Under the pieces are notes generated by a model. That model did no database searches and had not been told where the DNA came from. It saw only the letters and a program-made list of their open reading frames with translations. 63,925 bases of DNA from positions 1 through 63,925 of the forward strand of contig NZ_LGLN01000078.1 in NCBI RefSeq assembly GCF_001293775.1, read 5' to 3'. The position numbers and the translations under genes were made by a program. Of the stretch, positions 62,232 to 63,925 are shown one piece after another (position 1 is the first letter of the stretch; each line of letters opens with the position of its first letter). Source of the stretch: Pseudomonas syringae pv. cilantro. Lineage in GTDB: Bacteria > Pseudomonadota > Gammaproteobacteria > Pseudomonadales > Pseudomonadaceae.

Positions 62232-63515
62232 TCAGAAACCCAGCTTATCCCGCAGGCTGTAATACCAGGCGCCCAGCGCAGTCAGCGGCGTGCGCAGCAT
62301 CTGGCCGCCAGGGAACGGATAGTGCGGCAGGTCGGCGAACGCATCGAAACGCTCGGCCTGACCGCGCAATGCTTCGGCCAGCACCTTGCCGGCCAGGTGC
62401 GTGTAGGTGACGCCATGGCCGCTGCAGCCCTGCGAATAATAGATGTTCTCGCCGAGCCGTCCGACCTGCGGCAGGCGCGACAGGGTCAGCAGGAAATTTC
62501 CGGTCCATGCGTAGTCGATCTTCACGTTCTTGAGCTGCGGGAACGCCTTGAGCATCTTCGGTCGAATGATCGCCTCGATGTTGGCCGGATCTCTTGCGCC
62601 GTAGACCACACCACCGCCGAAGATCAAACGCTTGTCGGCGCTGAGGCGGTAGTAATCCAGCAGGTAATTGCAGTCTTCGACGCAGTAGTCCTGCGGCAAA
62701 AGGTTTTTTGCCAGCTCATCGCTCAATGGCTCGGTGGTGATCACTTGAGTACCGCATGGCATCGATTTCGCCGCCAGCTCCGGAACCAGATTACCGAGGT
62801 AGGCATTGCCCGCCACAATGATGAACTTCGCCCGGACTTTGCCCTGTGCGGTATGGACCACCGGGTTGGCACCGCGCTCGATACGAATCGCTGCAGACTG
62901 CTCGTAGATCGTGCCGCCCAGTGTCTCGACAGCCGCGGCTTCGCCCAGCGCCAGATTGAGTGGGTGGATGTGGCCGCCGGTCATGTCCAGCAAACCGCCA
63001 ATGTATTGATCGCAGGCCACCACCTCATTGATGCGGCGTTTGTCCATCAGCTCCAGCTTGCTGTGGCCGTAACGCTCCCAAAGACGCTGCTGCGCTTCCA
63101 GATGCGCCAGTTGTTTGCTGGTCAGCGCAGCAAACACGCCGCCGTCCTTCAGGTCGCACTGAATGCCATAACGGGAAACCCGATCACGGATAATGGACGC
63201 GCCCTCGAAAGCCATCTGCCCCAGCAACTGCGCCTGACGCGGGCCGACCGTGCGCTCGATCACGTCGATGTCACGGCTGTAACTGTTGACGATCTGCCCG
63301 CCATTACGCCCCGACGCGCCAAAGCCGACTTTGGCCGCTTCCAGCACCGTGACCCGGAATCCGTTCTCCAGCAGGAAAAGCGCGCTGGACAAGCCCGTGT
63401 AGCCAGCACCAATGATGCACACGTCCGTCTCGACCTCGCCCTGCAAGGCGGGACGTTCTGGCGCGGGATTGGCCGAGGCAGCGTAATAGGACTGCGGGTA
63501 GGGCGTGTTCGCCAT
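62232..63515 (-). CDS. FAD-dependent oxidase (PuuB/OrdL-like)
   Basis: The 427-residue D-amino-acid-oxidase-family flavoprotein has the FAD motif DVCIIGAGYTGLSSALFLLE near residue 31 and the FAD-contact segment FGASGRNGGQIVNSYSRD. It closely resembles gamma-glutamylputrescine oxidase (PuuB) as I recall it. It would oxidise the amine to the aldehyde. No other puu gene is adjacent. Confidence 0.87.
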   Translation of the reverse strand: MANTPYPQSYYAASANPAPERPALQGEVETDVCIIGAGYTGLSSALFLLENGFRVTVLEAAKVGFGASGRNGGQIVNSYSRDIDVIERTVGPRQAQLLGQMAFEGASIIRDRVSRYGIQCDLKDGGVFAALTSKQLAHLEAQQRLWERYGHSKLELMDKRRINEVVACDQYIGGLLDMTGGHIHPLNLALGEAAAVETLGGTIYEQSAAIRIERGANPVVHTAQGKVRAKFIIVAGNAYLGNLVPELAAKSMPCGTQVITTEPLSDELAKNLLPQDYCVEDCNYLLDYYRLSADKRLIFGGGVVYGARDPANIEAIIRPKMLKAFPQLKNVKIDYAWTGNFLLTLSRLPQVGRLGENIYYSQGCSGHGVTYTHLAGKVLAEALRGQAERFDAFADLPHYPFPGGQMLRTPLTALGAWYYSLRDKLGF

Positions 63516-63656
63516 CCTGAGACTCCGTTTAATATTCTTGACGATGGCGCTGATCGTACCCGAGATACCAAACCTCTGCCAGCCACAGAAGAAAACAGCT
63601 CTGACCTGTTTTTTAACAAAAAGCGCTGTAATTCATGGGCTTAGGATAAAAACAGA

Positions 63657-63684
63657 TTGACAGGCAGTTGAATGCCCGTAGAAT
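63657..63684 (+). promoter_or_regulatory. Promoter of tRNA-Val
   Basis: TTGACA (63657-63662) and TAGAAT (63679-63684) are separated by 16 bases, followed by a GC-rich discriminator. The transcript would begin close to the tRNA at 63698. Confidence 0.78.
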
Positions 63685-63697
63685 GCCGACCCACAGC

Positions 63698-63774
63698 AGG
63701 CACGTAGCTCAGTTGGTTAGAGCACCACCTTGACATGGTGGGGGTCGTTGGTTCGAGTCCAATCGCGCCTACCA
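63698..63774 (+). tRNA. tRNA-Val (GAC)
   Basis: The 77-base gene folds as a tRNA with anticodon GAC in the loop TTGACAT, anticodon stem CCACC/GGTGG, T-arm GTTGG-TTCGAGT-CCAAT and encoded CCA. The acceptor stem AGGCACG/CGCGCCT has an A-C mismatch at the fifth pair. Confidence 0.95.
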
Positions 63775-63800
63775 GATAAAATCCGCTCTGCTGGGCGGTG

Positions 63801-63834
63801 AAAAAAGGGTCAACCGAAAGGTTGGCCCTTTTTT
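63801..63834. terminator. Terminator after tRNA-Val
   Basis: GGGTCAACC and GGTTGGCCC form a stem with one mismatch around GAAA, flanked by an A-run and TTTTTT. Confidence 0.9.
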
Positions 63835-63849
63835 GTTCGTGCGATTTTC

Positions 63850-63878
63850 ATGCCTATGCCTATGCCTATGCCTATGCC
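63850..63878. repeat. Hexanucleotide tandem repeat
   Basis: ATGCCT occurs four times in a row with a partial fifth unit, 75 bases after the tRNA. Copy number may vary between strains. Confidence 0.75.
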
Positions 63879-63925
63879 CTGCATCGCACGATAGTTGATA
63901 ATTAAAGCGCTTTTTTATCACGATG

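Noticed and set aside
1..63925. Prophage, toxin-antitoxin or CRISPR locus
   Set aside because: No integrase, phage structural gene, toxin pair or repeat-spacer array was seen.

Overview
The window looks like chromosome of a Pseudomonas syringae-group bacterium. This is inferred from overall protein character: a bacteriophytochrome with a co-translated receiver, an exported malate:quinone oxidoreductase, an AraFGH importer beside a lactonase, PaoABC-type molybdoenzyme genes, and short intergenic repeats of Pseudomonas style. No rRNA or species marker is present, so the species is not proven. Apart from possible mini-element debris at the left edge, I see no prophage, integron, intact insertion sequence or CRISPR array. 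Most of the window is metabolic and transport accessory chromosome. || Layout. 0.1-6.2 kb: possible MITE remnant, a PhzF-like isomerase, a radical-SAM/DUF4130 DNA-repair pair with a LexA box, and a zinc ABC importer with a Zur-like box. 6.2-12.3 kb: exported aldose 1-epimerase, lactonase and AraFGH importer, with a shared 19-bp motif in both promoters. 12.4-15.3 kb: MipA-like outer-membrane protein with a two-component system. 15.3-19.2 kb: FAD monooxygenase with a divergent TetR regulator and an amino-acid permease. 19.7-24.2 kb: DUF72 protein, then the bacteriophytochrome kinase and its receiver. 24.5-26.2 kb: Mqo. 27.1-32.6 kb: Tat-exported molybdenum hydroxylase PaoABC with its XdhC and MocA maturation genes. 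32.7-37.9 kb: flavin reductase-like protein, aldehyde dehydrogenase and tartrate dehydrogenase-like gene, the last two each with a divergent LysR regulator. || 37.9-48.7 kb is the most interesting part. It holds a spermidine/putrescine-type ABC importer, a RibB paralogue, a DUF1330 protein, a NUDIX hydrolase, a GntR/FCD regulator, a flavin reductase, an aldehyde dehydrogenase, an alpha/beta hydrolase and an AA_synth (DUF1185) protein. Copies of the palindrome TGGTATACCA, or a near version, lie in front of three of its transcription units. They suggest one GntR-controlled uptake and catabolic regulon of unknown substrate. The flavin reductase has no oxygenase partner in the window. || 48.9-63.9 kb: formaldehyde dehydrogenase, short-chain dehydrogenase, succinate-semialdehyde dehydrogenase, PBP7 endopeptidase, several small membrane or secreted proteins, a shikimate dehydrogenase paralogue, YceH, DUF1993, an MFS exporter convergent with NhaR, a lipoprotein with TerC, a C39-like lipoprotein, a PuuB-like oxidase, and a tRNA-Val(GAC) next to a hexanucleotide tandem repeat.
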